The notes beneath the pieces were generated by a model that was not told where the DNA came from, made no database searches, and saw only the letters and a program-made list of their open reading frames with translations. Of a stretch of 64,000 nt of DNA, positions 55,076 through 64,000 are shown piece after piece (within the stretch, counting starts at the first letter, position 1; every line of letters begins with the position of its first letter). Position numbers and translations under genes: made by a program. The DNA is from an uncultured Eggerthellaceae bacterium (GTDB lineage Bacteria > Actinomycetota > Coriobacteriia > Coriobacteriales > Eggerthellaceae), in NCBI GenBank assembly GCA_958452575.1, contig CAUDUM010000007.1, positions 99,580-163,579 on the forward strand. The letters run 5' to 3'.

Positions 55076-55279
55076 ATGGCGGAAGGCGTTGTTAAGTGGT
55101 TCAACCCCGAGAAGGGCTACGGATTCATCTCCCAGAACGATGGCGAGGATCTGTTCGTTCACTTCTCTGAGATCAAGATGGACGGTTTCAAGACTCTCGA
55201 CGAGGGCCAGCGCGTGTCCTTCGATGTGACCACCGGCCAGAACGGCAAGCTCCAGGCGAGCAACGTGGTGAAGCTGTAG
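55076..55279 (+). CDS. Cold-shock protein (CspA family)
   Basis: A 67-residue single-stranded nucleic-acid-binding beta barrel that acts as an RNA chaperone. RNP1 is KGYGFIS and RNP2 is DLFVHF, both perfect, and the opening [17 protein letters not shown] is standard. The start follows GGAAGGAAAGAGG at a proper distance. The long leader and a strong terminator at 55305 fit an abundant, separately regulated mRNA. Confidence 0.97.
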   Translation: MAEGVVKWFNPEKGYGFISQNDGEDLFVHFSEIKMDGFKTLDEGQRVSFDVTTGQNGKLQASNVVKL

Positions 55280-55304
55280 TTCGTCTCACATAATCACGAA
55301 TGCC

Positions 55305-55334
55305 GATGGCCCCGCATCTTGCGGGGCCATTTTT
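55305..55334 (+). terminator. Rho-independent terminator after the cold-shock gene
   Basis: ATGGCCCCGCA pairs perfectly with TGCGGGGCCAT around a 3-base loop, followed by TTTTTAT. Confidence 0.95.
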
Positions 55335-55388
55335 ATGCGCAGATGAGGGTCGATGAGGTGCGGTGAGGGGTGCCGCGGCGCAAAGCGC

Positions 55389-55394
55389 TATAAT
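55389..55394 (+). promoter_or_regulatory. -10 box TATAAT upstream of queA
   Basis: A perfect TATAAT lies 33 bases before the queA start. No convincing -35 hexamer is seen. No preQ1 riboswitch fits in the short leader. Confidence 0.45.
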
Positions 55395-55427
55395 GCCCGA
55401 GGACTTTTCACGGAATAAGGATGCTGC

Positions 55428-56516
55428 ATGAGAACCGACGATTTTGATTACGAGCTGCCGCAGGAGCTGATCGCTCAAGAGCCGGCTGCGGTGCGTGACG
55501 CCTGCCGCCTGCTGAAGATGGATCGCACGACCGGCGCGCTGGAGGACCGTATCTTCCACGATGTGGGCGACTACCTGCGCCCGGGCGATCTGCTGGTCGC
55601 CAACGAGACGCGCGTGATGCCGGCGCGTCTTCTGGGCGCCAAGCGCGGCACGGGCGGCGCGGCCGAGGTCTTCTTGCTTCGCGAGGTGTTCGGGCAAGAA
55701 CCCAAGACCAACTCCTCAGCGCTGTGGGAGACGCTCGTGCGGCCGGGGCGCCGCCTCAAGCCGGGAGCTGTGGTGGATTTTGTCGGAGCTTCAGGCGACG
55801 TGGTGCTGTCTGCCGAGGTTATCGACTGGGTAGAGGACAAAGGCGATGGAGGCAAGGGCGAGCGCCTGGTGCGCCTGACCACCACGCTGCCGTCTCTCGA
55901 CGAGGCGCTCCATGCGGTCGGTCACACGCCGCTTCCTCCCTACATCAAGGATTACGCCGGCGATGAGGAACTGTATCAGACGGTCTACTCGACGCGCGAG
56001 CGCTCCGCCGCCGCTCCGACCGCGGGGTTGCACTTCACGCCCGAGCTTATCGAGCAACTGAAGCAGAAGGGTGTTCGCTGGGAAACGGTCGAACTCGAGG
56101 TGGGCTTGGACACCTTCCGCCTGGTGGATGAGGATGATCCCCAAAAGCACAAGATCCATACCGAGCTTTACACCGTGCCGCAGCGCACCGTTGACGCCGT
56201 CGCCCAGACCAAAGCGAACGGCGGACGCGTGATCGCCGTGGGCACCACCAGCGTGCGCAGTCTGGAAAGCGCATGGGATGCCGATGCCGGTGCCATCACG
56301 GCGCGCGATCGCGAGGCGACGTCGCTCTACATCCTGCCGGGATACCATTACAACGTGGTGGACGGCCTCATCACCAACTTCCACGTGCCGCGCTCGACGC
56401 TCATGATGCTGGTGAGCGCGTTCTCGACGCGAGAGAACGTCATGGCCGCTTATCAGCATGCCGTCCAAGAGCGCTACCGCTTCTTCTCCTTCGGCGACGC
56501 GATGCTGATCATTTAG
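55428..56516 (+). CDS. queA: S-adenosylmethionine:tRNA ribosyltransferase-isomerase
   Basis: Transfers and isomerises the ribosyl part of SAM onto preQ1 in tRNA to give epoxyqueuosine. The 362-residue protein opens MRTDDFDYELPQELIAQEPAAVRDACRLL and has FHDVGDYLRPGDLLVANETRVMPARLLG, PLPPYIKDYAGDEELYQTVYS and GTTSVRSLESAW, followed by NFHVPRSTLMMLVSAF. All are family blocks and the length fits. It shares the region with queH (epoxide removal) and tgt (base exchange), so three of the late queuosine steps are together. A partial family A repeat begins at its stop codon. Confidence 0.96.
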   Translation: MRTDDFDYELPQELIAQEPAAVRDACRLLKMDRTTGALEDRIFHDVGDYLRPGDLLVANETRVMPARLLGAKRGTGGAAEVFLLREVFGQEPKTNSSALWETLVRPGRRLKPGAVVDFVGASGDVVLSAEVIDWVEDKGDGGKGERLVRLTTTLPSLDEALHAVGHTPLPPYIKDYAGDEELYQTVYSTRERSAAAPTAGLHFTPELIEQLKQKGVRWETVELEVGLDTFRLVDEDDPQKHKIHTELYTVPQRTVDAVAQTKANGGRVIAVGTTSVRSLESAWDADAGAITARDREATSLYILPGYHYNVVDGLITNFHVPRSTLMMLVSAFSTRENVMAAYQHAVQERYRFFSFGDAMLII

Positions 56517-56556
56517 ATTCCGCGGGCCTGCCGGCTGTCGGAACGAGCCGACGCTG
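56517..56556. repeat. Dispersed intergenic repeat family A, truncated copy A4
   Basis: ATTCCGCGGGCC, loop TGCC, GGCTGTCGGAAC form the family's first hairpin with mismatches. GAGCCGACGCTGC follows, the same as in A3. The middle and right-end blocks are absent, so this looks like a decayed or partial copy. Confidence 0.7.
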
Positions 56557-56842
56557 CCGGCAACCGTGGGATCAGGCTTTGGCGATTTGCGCGGCGATGC
56601 TTCTTCGGGGCGCCAGGCTTTTCTAGCTCGATGCCGTTTTTCTTGAAGATTGCGACAAGGGACTATGAAAGATGGCATCAAAGCGCTTTGAAGAGCGGCG
56701 GAATGCATGTTTGAGCGGAGAATGCGACATCTTGCTTCCCCTGCAAGCGAAAAGATGTCGCATTCTCCGCAACAAGTGGCATTCGATCCCAAAAGCCTGG
56801 TTACGGATGAGAATAAGGGTTGGCAATGAGAAAAAGGGACAG
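56557..56842. other. Spacer with a perfect 18-bp inverted repeat
   Basis: CGGAGAATGCGACATCTT (56716-56733) is exactly complementary to 56752-56769, and the 18-base loop can add a short GCTT/AAGC stem. GGAATGC words occur on either side. The hairpin lies between convergent queA and queH but has no T tract. No gene is supported. Confidence 0.75.
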
Positions 56843-57685
56843 TCACTCTTTCTCTTTTTGCTGTTCGCGCAGCGCTTTTAGAATGGCACGCTTTCGGGCT
56901 TGTTTGGCATCGTAGGCGGCTCGGTCGGCTTTGCGGGCGGCGCGTTCTGCTTCGGCGGCGGCCCGTTCATCGGCGTGCGCGGCGCGTTCGGCATCGTGCT
57001 GCGCACGCCGCTCCGCTTTGCGCTCGGCCCGCTCGGCGGCTGCCTCAAGGTCCGAGATCGAGCATCCGCAGTAGTTCTGGCGATACATCCCCAGTTCGCG
57101 GCTGCGGCGCGTCGCCTCGGGATAGAACGGGCGGAAATCCTCGAACACCGCAGCGACGCCCGCTTGGGCGGCAGCCCGCTCCAGCTCCTCGCGGATGATG
57201 TCCGTATATTGGTAGGGGCTCACCGCCAACGTCGTGCTCAGCGCCTCGAACCCCTCTTCGGCTGCACGACGCGCCGCCTCTTCCAGCCGCAGCCGATAGC
57301 AGACGCGGCATCGCGCGGCCCGCTTCTCCGGATCGACCGCGAGCGCCGCCGCCTCATCGAGCGTGAGCTCGCCGAAACGCCCGAACCCGTGAAGCTCGTC
57401 GGACTTCGCCTCCGCCGCCAGTCGCTGCCGCGCCTCCTCGAGCGCCCTCTCCCCGATGCGGCCGGCGGTGCGCTGCCATGCCCCACGGTCGCAAACGCCT
57501 TCGGAAACGGCGATTCCCGCCGGCTCCGCCCAAGAGCGCAGCGTGTCCAAGCGACGCGCATACTCCCCGTCGGGCGCGATGTTGGAGTTGGCGTAGAAGA
57601 TCGTGATGTCGTGCCCCTCTTCGCGCAGGATGCGGGAAGGCTCCAGCGAGCAAGGGCCGCAGCACGCATGCAGGAGCATCTTCAT
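56843..57685 (-). CDS. queH: Epoxyqueuosine reductase QueH with charged C-terminal extension
   Basis: Reduces epoxyqueuosine to queuosine in tRNA, the last step, in bacteria that lack cobalamin-dependent QueG. The 280-residue protein has the DUF208 motifs MKMLLHACCGPCS (Cys pair plus Cys), DITIFYANSNIAPDGEY, RCRVCYRLRLEEAA, FEALSTTLAVSPYQ and GMYRQNYCGCSIS, which supply the Fe-S and redox cysteines. The catalytic part ends near residue 210. The last 70 residues are an Ala/Glu/Arg/Lys-rich helix, probably a coiled coil, not needed in shorter relatives. The start at 57685 is directly at the conserved region. Confidence 0.93.
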   Translation of the reverse strand: MKMLLHACCGPCSLEPSRILREEGHDITIFYANSNIAPDGEYARRLDTLRSWAEPAGIAVSEGVCDRGAWQRTAGRIGERALEEARQRLAAEAKSDELHGFGRFGELTLDEAAALAVDPEKRAARCRVCYRLRLEEAARRAAEEGFEALSTTLAVSPYQYTDIIREELERAAAQAGVAAVFEDFRPFYPEATRRSRELGMYRQNYCGCSISDLEAAAERAERKAERRAQHDAERAAHADERAAAEAERAARKADRAAYDAKQARKRAILKALREQQKEKE

Positions 57686-57752
57686 GGGCGTCCGTTTCCT
57701 TTCGATGCGGTGCTGATTCGCGGGCGAACCGGCGTTTTCTCCGCCCGTACCT

Positions 57753-57758
57753 TATACT
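57753..57758 (+). promoter_or_regulatory. -10 box TATACT upstream of the HAD-tgt operon
   Basis: TATACT lies 38 bases before the start of the HAD-family gene, in the divergent spacer with queH. No convincing -35 hexamer. Confidence 0.35.
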
Positions 57759-57795
57759 GGCATGCGTCATAACGCAAGATTGAGGTGGATCAGCT

Positions 57796-58752
57796 ATGGA
57801 ACAACGCGAACCTGTCGGCAACCGTGCGTATCGCGCGGTGTTTTTCGATCTGGACGGCACGCTGCTGCCCATGGATGTCGAGGAGTTCATGGGGGCCTAC
57901 ATGGCAAAGCTAGGCGCATACGTCGCCGCGCACGGAGCCGACCCCCATGCGTTCGGCGCGGGGATGAAGGCGGGCATCAAGGCCATGGCGTGCCATAGCG
58001 GCGACATCACGAACGAGCAGGCATTCTTTGAAGCGTTCTGTTCGTGCGTGGACAAGGATGCGGTCGATTGGACGGCGCTGTTCGAGGATTTCTACGAGAA
58101 CTGCTTCCCCTCGATCGGCGAGGGCGTCTCTGCCAACCCTGCTGCGGCGCGTGCGGTGAAGACGCTCGCGGAGAAGGGCTATACGCTCGTGCTCACCACG
58201 ATGCCGATGTTCCCCCTGACGGCGGTGCGCAGCCGCCTTGCATGGGCGGGGGTCGATCCCGACCTGTTCAGCCGTATCACGACATTCGAGAACTCGGCCA
58301 GCATCAAGCCGAATCTCACGTATTATGCGGAGAACCTGGCGGCGACCGGTTTGCGCGGCTGCGAGGTGCTGATGGTGGGCAACAACACGGTCGAGGACCT
58401 TGCCGCGCTCGACATGGGCACGGACGCCTATCTGGTCACCGACTTCCTGATCGATGCGGTGGGTTACGATCTTTCGACGGTGAAGCATGGCAGCATGGAC
58501 GATTTCGCCGAGTGGGTCGAGTCGCTGCCGCCATGTGGTGAACCCGCCCGGCACGTTGAGACGGGAGCGGTGTCCTGGCCGCGCGTCGAGAAGACCTATG
58601 GGGCAAATGTCCTGATCAGGCGTTCTGACGAGGAGATGCAGCGCATCGCTGCCAGCGCCTATGCCGTCAACGAGTCCGGCGTGCCCACCACCGCCAAGCC
58701 CAAGCGCAGCGCGCCCCCGATCGCCCGCCCCGCCAGCCCCAAGGAGGTCTAG
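57796..58752 (+). CDS. HAD-superfamily hydrolase
   Basis: A 318-residue haloacid-dehalogenase-type phosphatase. Motif I is FFDLDGTLLP (the two Asp are nucleophile and acid/base), motif II is VLTTMP, motif III is the Lys in ASIKPNLTYY and motif IV is MVGNNTVEDLAAL, in which the usual D-D pair is replaced by N-N...ED. A helical cap domain lies between motifs I and II. The C-terminal 45 residues are Pro/Ala-rich. It ends three bases before tgt, which suggests co-expression, but a role in queuosine metabolism is not known. Confidence 0.87.
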   Translation: MEQREPVGNRAYRAVFFDLDGTLLPMDVEEFMGAYMAKLGAYVAAHGADPHAFGAGMKAGIKAMACHSGDITNEQAFFEAFCSCVDKDAVDWTALFEDFYENCFPSIGEGVSANPAAARAVKTLAEKGYTLVLTTMPMFPLTAVRSRLAWAGVDPDLFSRITTFENSASIKPNLTYYAENLAATGLRGCEVLMVGNNTVEDLAALDMGTDAYLVTDFLIDAVGYDLSTVKHGSMDDFAEWVESLPPCGEPARHVETGAVSWPRVEKTYGANVLIRRSDEEMQRIAASAYAVNESGVPTTAKPKRSAPPIARPASPKEV

Positions 58753-59901
<1,149 letters not shown>

Positions 59902-60068
59902 TCGCGCGCCGTGAACGGCTCGCCTTGCGCGCACGGATGCCGTCGGGTCGCGCATGCCGCCACGGCTTGCCCCGCGCGCACGATGCTGCCGCATGTGTCG
60001 GCGGAGCGGCGTTCCGTTCCTGTGGTAGAATCTCGCTCGTTGCATCTATATATGGAAAGAGGTCACCG

Positions 60069-61280
60069 ATGCTTTCGGCTGAAGAACAACTGCGTATCAT
60101 CAAATCGGGCGCTGCGAACATCGTCCCCGAAGAGGAGCTTCTGAAAAAGCTCAAGCGGGGCGAGCCGCTCAACATCAAGCTGGGCGTGGATCCCACCAGC
60201 CCCGATCTGCACCTCGGCCATGCGGTGCCGCTGCGCAAGATGCGTCAGTTCCAGGATCTGGGCCATCGCGTCACCCTCATCATCGGCAACGGCACGGCGC
60301 TTATCGGTGATCCGTCTGGCAAGAACACGACGCGCCCCCAGCTCACCCAAGAGCAGGTGGAGGCCAACGCCAAGACCTACGTCGAGCAGGCGTTCAACGT
60401 GCTCGATCCCGAGAAGACCACCGTCGTCTACAACGCCGACTGGATCCTCAAGCTCGATCTGAAGGGGCTGTTGGAGCTGTGCTCCAAGTTCACGGTCGCC
60501 CGCATTCTCGAGCGCGACGACTTCACGAAGCGCTACCAGTCCCACACCCCCATCGCCCTGCACGAGTTCCTGTACCCCGTAATGCAGGCGTACGACTCGG
60601 TCGTGATCAAGGCCGACGTCGAGATGGGCGGCAACGATCAGCTGTTCAACCTGCTCGCCGGTCGCGAGCTCATGGAGAAGATGGGCATGGAGCCCCAGGT
60701 CGCGCTCACCATGCCGTTGCTCGAAGGCACCGACGGTGTGCTGAAGATGTCGAAGAGCTACGGCAACTACGTGGGCCTGACCGACGAGCCCGCCGATATG
60801 TTCGGCAAGATCATGTCGATCCCCGATGAGCTGATGCCGCGCTACTACCGCCTGGCCTCCACGCTTTCGGTGGACGAAGTCGACGAGATCGAGCGCGCCC
60901 TGGCCAACGACGAGCTGCATCCCAACAAGGCCAAGCGCGCGCTGGCGCGCAACATCGTGGCGCTCTACCACGACGAGGTCGCTGCCGAGGAGGCCGAAGC
61001 CCAGTTCGATCGCGTCTTCAAGCAGCACGAGGCACCAGAGGAGGTTCCCGAGTTCTCCGCCGACCTCACCCCCAACGAGGACGGCAAGGTGTATCTGGCC
61101 AAGCTGCTGCACGATGCCGGCATGGCGCCCAGCATCGGCGAGGCGCGCCGCCTTATCGACGGCGGCGGCGTCAAGATCAACGGCGAGACCGTGCCCGCCA
61201 AGTCCTACAACGTCGACCCTGCCGCGCTGGAGGACGCGACGGTCCAGGTGGGCAAGCGCAAGTTCGTCAAGCTGGTCTAA
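60069..61280 (+). CDS. tyrS: Tyrosyl-tRNA synthetase
   Basis: Class I synthetase that charges tRNA-Tyr. The 403-residue enzyme has the HIGH-type box [16 protein letters not shown] ([13 protein letters not shown]), [14 protein letters not shown] and a C-terminal S4 RNA-binding domain ([21 protein letters not shown]). This layout is that of the shorter TyrZ/TyrS2 group. The start at 60069 is fixed by GAAAGAGG upstream; a much longer in-frame opening from 59691 overlaps tgt and is discounted. A TAGAAT box lies at 60027-60032. No T-box leader was recognised in the 167-base spacer. A terminator follows. Confidence 0.96.
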   Translation: MLSAEEQLRIIKSGAANIVPEEELLKKLKRGEPLNIKLGVDPTSPDLHLGHAVPLRKMRQFQDLGHRVTLIIGNGTALIGDPSGKNTTRPQLTQEQVEANAKTYVEQAFNVLDPEKTTVVYNADWILKLDLKGLLELCSKFTVARILERDDFTKRYQSHTPIALHEFLYPVMQAYDSVVIKADVEMGGNDQLFNLLAGRELMEKMGMEPQVALTMPLLEGTDGVLKMSKSYGNYVGLTDEPADMFGKIMSIPDELMPRYYRLASTLSVDEVDEIERALANDELHPNKAKRALARNIVALYHDEVAAEEAEAQFDRVFKQHEAPEEVPEFSADLTPNEDGKVYLAKLLHDAGMAPSIGEARRLIDGGGVKINGETVPAKSYNVDPAALEDATVQVGKRKFVKLV

Positions 61281-61303
61281 CGATCGACGTCATCTGAAGT
61301 TCG

Positions 61304-61337
61304 AAGGGCATCGTCTGCGGGCGATGCCCTTTTGTTT
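61304..61337 (+). terminator. Rho-independent terminator after tyrS
   Basis: AAGGGCATCG (61304-61313) pairs perfectly with CGATGCCCTT (61322-61331), followed by TTGTTTT. Confidence 0.9.
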
Positions 61338-61482
61338 TGCCGAAAACCGGATTACTATGAAAATTGTTGAAAGGATTCTCCTCTTTCAAACGTGTTCTAA
61401 GTGAGTTGGACAAAACGACGGATCAGCATCGCGGGCGACGTGCCGCGGCGCCAGAGGATCCGGAGGCGAACAGGAGGCTCTC

Positions 61483-62088
61483 ATGAACACGAACGATCAG
61501 ATCATTTCGAGCAAAAACCGCAAGGCGCCGGTTGCGCTGGGCATCATCGCGGCGATCGTGGCGCTTGCCGGCGCGGTGGCGATCGGCGTGGGCAGCGCGT
61601 CGGCGGAGCAGCCCTCGGTCCAGGCCGCTGTGGAGGACTCTAATCTTGCCGCCGACGTGTCGGGACGTGTCGCATCGGCGTGCGCGAGCTACGTTGATGC
61701 CGACGGAGATGGCGTCTGCGACTACCGCGGCACCCGCGGTGCGGGCGGTGCCGGCTGCTGGACGGATGCAAACGGCGACGGCATCTGCGATAACTGCGGC
61801 GGCTACGTCGATGCCGACGGCGACGGCGTGTGCGACAACAGAGGATCGTGGGGAGGCGCCGGATGCGGCGGCTACATTGACGCCGACGGCGACGGTCTCT
61901 GCGACAATTGCGGCTCCTCGTCGTGCTGGGGTGGCGGCAATCGCTATGGTCAAGGCGCCGATGCCGGCAACGGCTACGCCTACGGCTCTGGTTCCGGCAA
62001 CGGTTACGGCCCCGGCGACGGCACCGGTTACGGTGCGGCGGGCGGCGGCCACCACGGAGCCCATCATGGCGCAGGTCGCGCCGCATAG
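61483..62088 (+). CDS. Secreted protein with four DxDGDGxCD repeats and Gly/His-rich tail
   Basis: A 201-residue exported protein. It has a signal peptide (helix about 18-38, cleavage likely after SASA at 41), then four copies of a nine- to ten-residue Asp-rich motif: VDADGDGVCD (71-80), TDANGDGICD (94-103), VDADGDGVCD (109-118) and IDADGDGLCD (132-141). The spacing of Asp is that of Ca2+-binding loops (EF-hand/TSP3 type), and each repeat adds a Cys, with more Cys between. The last 60 residues are Gly/Tyr/Asn-rich and end GGHHGAHHGAG. Function is unknown. ATG 61483 has GGAGG upstream, and the sigma factor gene starts 38 bases after the stop. Confidence 0.78.
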   Translation: MNTNDQIISSKNRKAPVALGIIAAIVALAGAVAIGVGSASAEQPSVQAAVEDSNLAADVSGRVASACASYVDADGDGVCDYRGTRGAGGAGCWTDANGDGICDNCGGYVDADGDGVCDNRGSWGGAGCGGYIDADGDGLCDNCGSSSCWGGGNRYGQGADAGNGYAYGSGSGNGYGPGDGTGYGAAGGGHHGAHHGAGRAA

Positions 62089-62126
62089 GTTCGTGTAAGC
62101 CGGTCGTCTCCGCATACGAGAAGAGC

Positions 62127-62618
62127 ATGCGCCCTCGTCAGGACATCGAAAAGGCGATGGAGGAGCACGCGGACGCCGTGTGGCGCGTCTGCGTGCTCCA
62201 TTTCTCCGAGCGCCAAGATGCCCAAGACGCGTTCCAGAACACGTTTCTCAAGTACGCCCTTGCCGACGAAGCCCGTTTCAACGACGACGAGCATCGCAAA
62301 GCGTGGCTTTTGCGCACCGCCTCGAACGCTTGCAAGGATATCTGGCGCGCGACGTCGCGCCGCACGGCGCGGCAGGCGGGGGCGGATGATCTCGCCGTCG
62401 TCGAAGCGGACGATCCGTCGGTGCAGCCCGGGTCGTTCCGAAGCGAGGTGATCGATGCGATGCGCGGGTTGGACGACCCTCCGCGCACCCCGTTGTACCT
62501 GTCCCTTTGCGAGGGATACACCGCACCCGAGATATCGGAGATGCTGTCAGCGCCGGTGAACACGGTGTATACCTGGATTTCGCGCGGCAAGGCGACGTTG
62601 AGGGAGCTTCTGCGATGA
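62127..62618 (+). CDS. ECF-type RNA polymerase sigma factor
   Basis: A 163-residue sigma-70 family factor with only regions 2 and 4. Region 2 is AVWRVCVLHFSERQDAQDAFQNTFLKYA followed by HRKAWLLRTASNACKDIWR (promoter melting and -10 binding), and region 4 is PLYLSLCEGYTAPEISEMLSAPVNTVYTWISRGKATLREL (-35 binding). The start at 62127 has AGAAG close by. Its stop overlaps the start of the RsgI-like gene by four bases (ATGA), so factor and anti-factor are translated together. The upstream secreted-repeat gene may be both a target and a member of the operon. Confidence 0.9.
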   Translation: MRPRQDIEKAMEEHADAVWRVCVLHFSERQDAQDAFQNTFLKYALADEARFNDDEHRKAWLLRTASNACKDIWRATSRRTARQAGADDLAVVEADDPSVQPGSFRSEVIDAMRGLDDPPRTPLYLSLCEGYTAPEISEMLSAPVNTVYTWISRGKATLRELLR

Positions 62619-63658
62619 GCAAATCTGACGACATCCGCATGATGAGCGCCGGTTCGGCGGGGCACGAGAACGGCCGGGAGCCGTGGGAGGGCGCCGTGCG
62701 CGAGGCGTTCGACGCCGTGCGTGTGCCCGAGGAGCTCAAAGCCGCCACGCTGGAGGCCATCGAGGCGCGCCGCCTGCAGGAGGGCGACACGGTCGTGTCG
62801 ATTGAAGATTCGCCATCGCGCTCTGCTGCAGGCACAAGGGACTCCAAGAGCGAGGAGGACGATCGTCCGGCCCTCCTTGCGCATTCCGGCAAGACGACGC
62901 AGCCTTCTCCTCAACGCAAGCGGAGGTTCAGGGTAGTGCGTCGCGCGCTCGCCGCGGCGGCGTGCGTGCTGGCGGTCGCCGCCGGCGTCTTCGGATTCCG
63001 CCTGTACAACGACCCGGCCGCCTATGTGGGCATCGACATCAATCCTTCGCTGGAGCTGTCCGTGAACACGTTCGGCACGGTGATCGGCGCCCGTCCGCTC
63101 AACGAAGACGCGGATGCCGTGTTGCGAAGCGTTGCCCTGGAGGGCAAAAGCTACGAAGACGCGCTTGCTGCGCTGCTCCAAAGCGAGACCCTCTCAACAT
63201 ATATAGATGAAGATGCATATGTATCGGTGGGCGTGACGACCGACGACGATGCGCTCGCCTCGCGCCTGCAGGGAGCGAGCGATGAATGCCTGCGAAGCTC
63301 TTCCTGCAACGGTTCCTGCCATCGCGTGGACGGCGCGACGCGCGAAAGCGCGCACCATGCGGGAATGGGAGTGGGCAAATACACGGCGGCACAGGAGCTG
63401 ATCGAGCTCGATTCCTCGGTATCTCTTGAGGAGTGCGCCGATATGAGCATGAGGGAGCTGCGCGATCGCATAGAGGAATGCGGGGGAGAAGCGCAGGAGG
63501 GCCATCACGGCATGGGCAGGAACGGAGCAAACCAAAGCTCAGGCAGTCAGGGAGGACTGGGGCAAAACGGTTCCGGGCAAGGCGCGAACGCGGAATCTCA
63601 AGGAATAAGCCAGGGCGCTCAAGGCGCTCACGGCTACCATGGGGGCCATTCGGAATAG
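62615..63658 (+). CDS. RsgI-like membrane anti-sigma factor
   Basis: A 347-residue single-pass membrane protein. Residues 1-105 are cytoplasmic and should bind the sigma factor, the helix is at about 107-127, and the outside part begins with the RsgI signature AYVGIDINPSLELSVNTFGTVIGARPLNEDADAVL (137-170). In RsgI proteins the Asn-Pro bond of this motif (N143-P144 here) is reported to self-cleave before regulated proteolysis. Further out are CLRSSSCNGSC and the block GVGKYTAAQELIELDSSVSLEECADMSMRELRDRIEECGG. The tail is Gly/Gln/Ser/His-rich and ends GYHGGHSE, much like the secreted-repeat protein's tail. It probably releases the sigma factor on an outside signal. Confidence 0.85.
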   Translation: MSKSDDIRMMSAGSAGHENGREPWEGAVREAFDAVRVPEELKAATLEAIEARRLQEGDTVVSIEDSPSRSAAGTRDSKSEEDDRPALLAHSGKTTQPSPQRKRRFRVVRRALAAAACVLAVAAGVFGFRLYNDPAAYVGIDINPSLELSVNTFGTVIGARPLNEDADAVLRSVALEGKSYEDALAALLQSETLSTYIDEDAYVSVGVTTDDDALASRLQGASDECLRSSSCNGSCHRVDGATRESAHHAGMGVGKYTAAQELIELDSSVSLEECADMSMRELRDRIEECGGEAQEGHHGMGRNGANQSSGSQGGLGQNGSGQGANAESQGISQGAQGAHGYHGGHSE

Positions 63659-63900
63659 CCTCATCGGACTCGCCTAGACACCAAACACTACAACTTGTGG
63701 TTTAACCTCGATCTGATTGTGCCTATGTGCGCTGTTTGTGGAGCGCCGAATTCTCGGCGTTTCAAACGTAAAAGACGCGTAATATATCCGAGCTGCTTCC
63801 GCCGGCCCCGTGTGAGAGAGCGAGGCCCGCGCTTGAGGCAAGAGCTTTGGAAGATTCGAGCCAAAACTCCGAGCGAGAAAAAGTTCGAAACTTTCTAAAA
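63659..63900. other. Gene-free spacer before the right-edge promoter
   Basis: No credible gene is present. A small hairpin CGCCGA/TCGGCG (about 63746-63761) followed by TTT may end the sigma/anti-sigma transcript. The last 40 bases become AT-rich (GTTCGAAACTTTCTAAAAAAAG), as in the UP region of strong promoters. Confidence 0.5.
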
Positions 63901-63936
63901 AAAGTTCTTGACAGCAAGGACGAAAGCGAGTAAAGT
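63888..63936 (+). promoter_or_regulatory. Near-consensus promoter, probably of an rRNA operon lying to the right
   Basis: TTGACA (63908-63913), 17-base spacer, TAAAGT (63931-63936), preceded by an A/T-rich UP-like stretch CTTTCTAAAAAAAGTTC. The leader that follows contains hairpins CGCAC/GTGCG and CCCCTCC/GGCGGAGG. The combination of an UP element, consensus -35 and GC-rich structured leader with no start codon is typical of rRNA promoters. The gene itself is outside the window. Confidence 0.75.
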
Positions 63937-64000
63937 TATCTCTTGCGCCGCACGGGAGTGCGGAGCGGCCGAAGCCCCTCCGGGGCGGAGGCGGGACCTT

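Noticed and set aside
59902..60068. T-box leader upstream of tyrS
   Set aside because: The spacer is too short and no T-box core sequence or terminator/antiterminator pair is visible.
63695..63898. Small Cys-containing protein of about 67 residues
   Set aside because: It has no ribosome site, its composition is Arg-rich as in random GC-rich frames, and it ends within the UP region of the right-edge promoter.

Overview
The window is GC-rich bacterial chromosome. The gene content points to an anaerobic actinobacterium of the class Coriobacteriia, most likely the family Eggerthellaceae. The reasons are cytochrome bd next to several molybdopterin oxidoreductases without quinol-linked neighbours, an NrfD/4Fe-4S partner set, a CCG-domain (HdrB-like) protein, GTG/TTG starts with strong Shine-Dalgarno sites, and a LexA box of the Gram-positive CGAAC-N4-GTTYG type. 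The assignment rests on gene families only; no search was run.

Layout. 1-1456: end of cydA plus cydB (cytochrome bd oxidase). 1653-10640: housekeeping and envelope genes (DUF4190 membrane protein, YqeY, a YdbS/YdbT PH-domain pair, HlyIII, CNNM/CBS protein, PspC protein, secreted lysozyme/SLT-like protein). 10813-13751: two TrkA-type potassium regulators and purB. 14076-16642: minus-strand small membrane protein, a SpoVA-like membrane protein and a PhnP-like metallo-hydrolase. 17220-29374: the most interesting block, with two acetylene hydratase/transhydroxylase-like molybdoenzymes, an Fe-S subunit, NrfD, a two-CCG protein, a DUF2064 transferase, a COG1964-type radical SAM protein, a ferredoxin-DUF169 fusion and a GNAT protein. 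29454-43307: flavin reductase, PadR, MBL hydrolase, crcB, aquaporin, glmS, acpS, an orphan nuclease-like gene flanked by large hairpins, nnrD, an HdeD-like protein, ligA and a decayed CheB/CheR-PAS remnant. 43585-49128: modABC followed by moaA and moaC, which supply molybdate uptake and the first cofactor steps needed by the molybdoenzymes upstream. 49228-55279: pyk, yebC, a LexA-boxed ruvCAB operon and a cold-shock gene. 55428-61280: queA, queH and tgt (queuosine) and tyrS. 61483-63658: a secreted Asp-repeat protein, an ECF sigma factor and an RsgI-like anti-sigma factor. The last 100 bases hold a near-consensus promoter of the type that drives rRNA operons.

How the parts connect. The Mo/Fe-S/radical-SAM block needs Moco, and the modABC-moaA-moaC block about 15 kb away provides molybdate transport, GTP cyclisation and cPMP formation. 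The two blocks are also linked by a dispersed palindromic element (family B), which occurs once just after the COG1964 radical SAM gene and once just after moaA. A second dispersed element (family A) separates genes in the trkA, NrfD/CCG, DUF2064/radical-SAM and queA regions. Both families show paired (compensatory) base changes, so their folded shape appears to be conserved. Intergenic spaces carry an unusual number of long perfect inverted repeats, including a 23-bp hairpin at 2861-2910, a 17-bp one at 36733-36795 and an 18-bp one at 56716-56769.

No tRNA, rRNA gene body, CRISPR array, complete insertion sequence or prophage was recognised.
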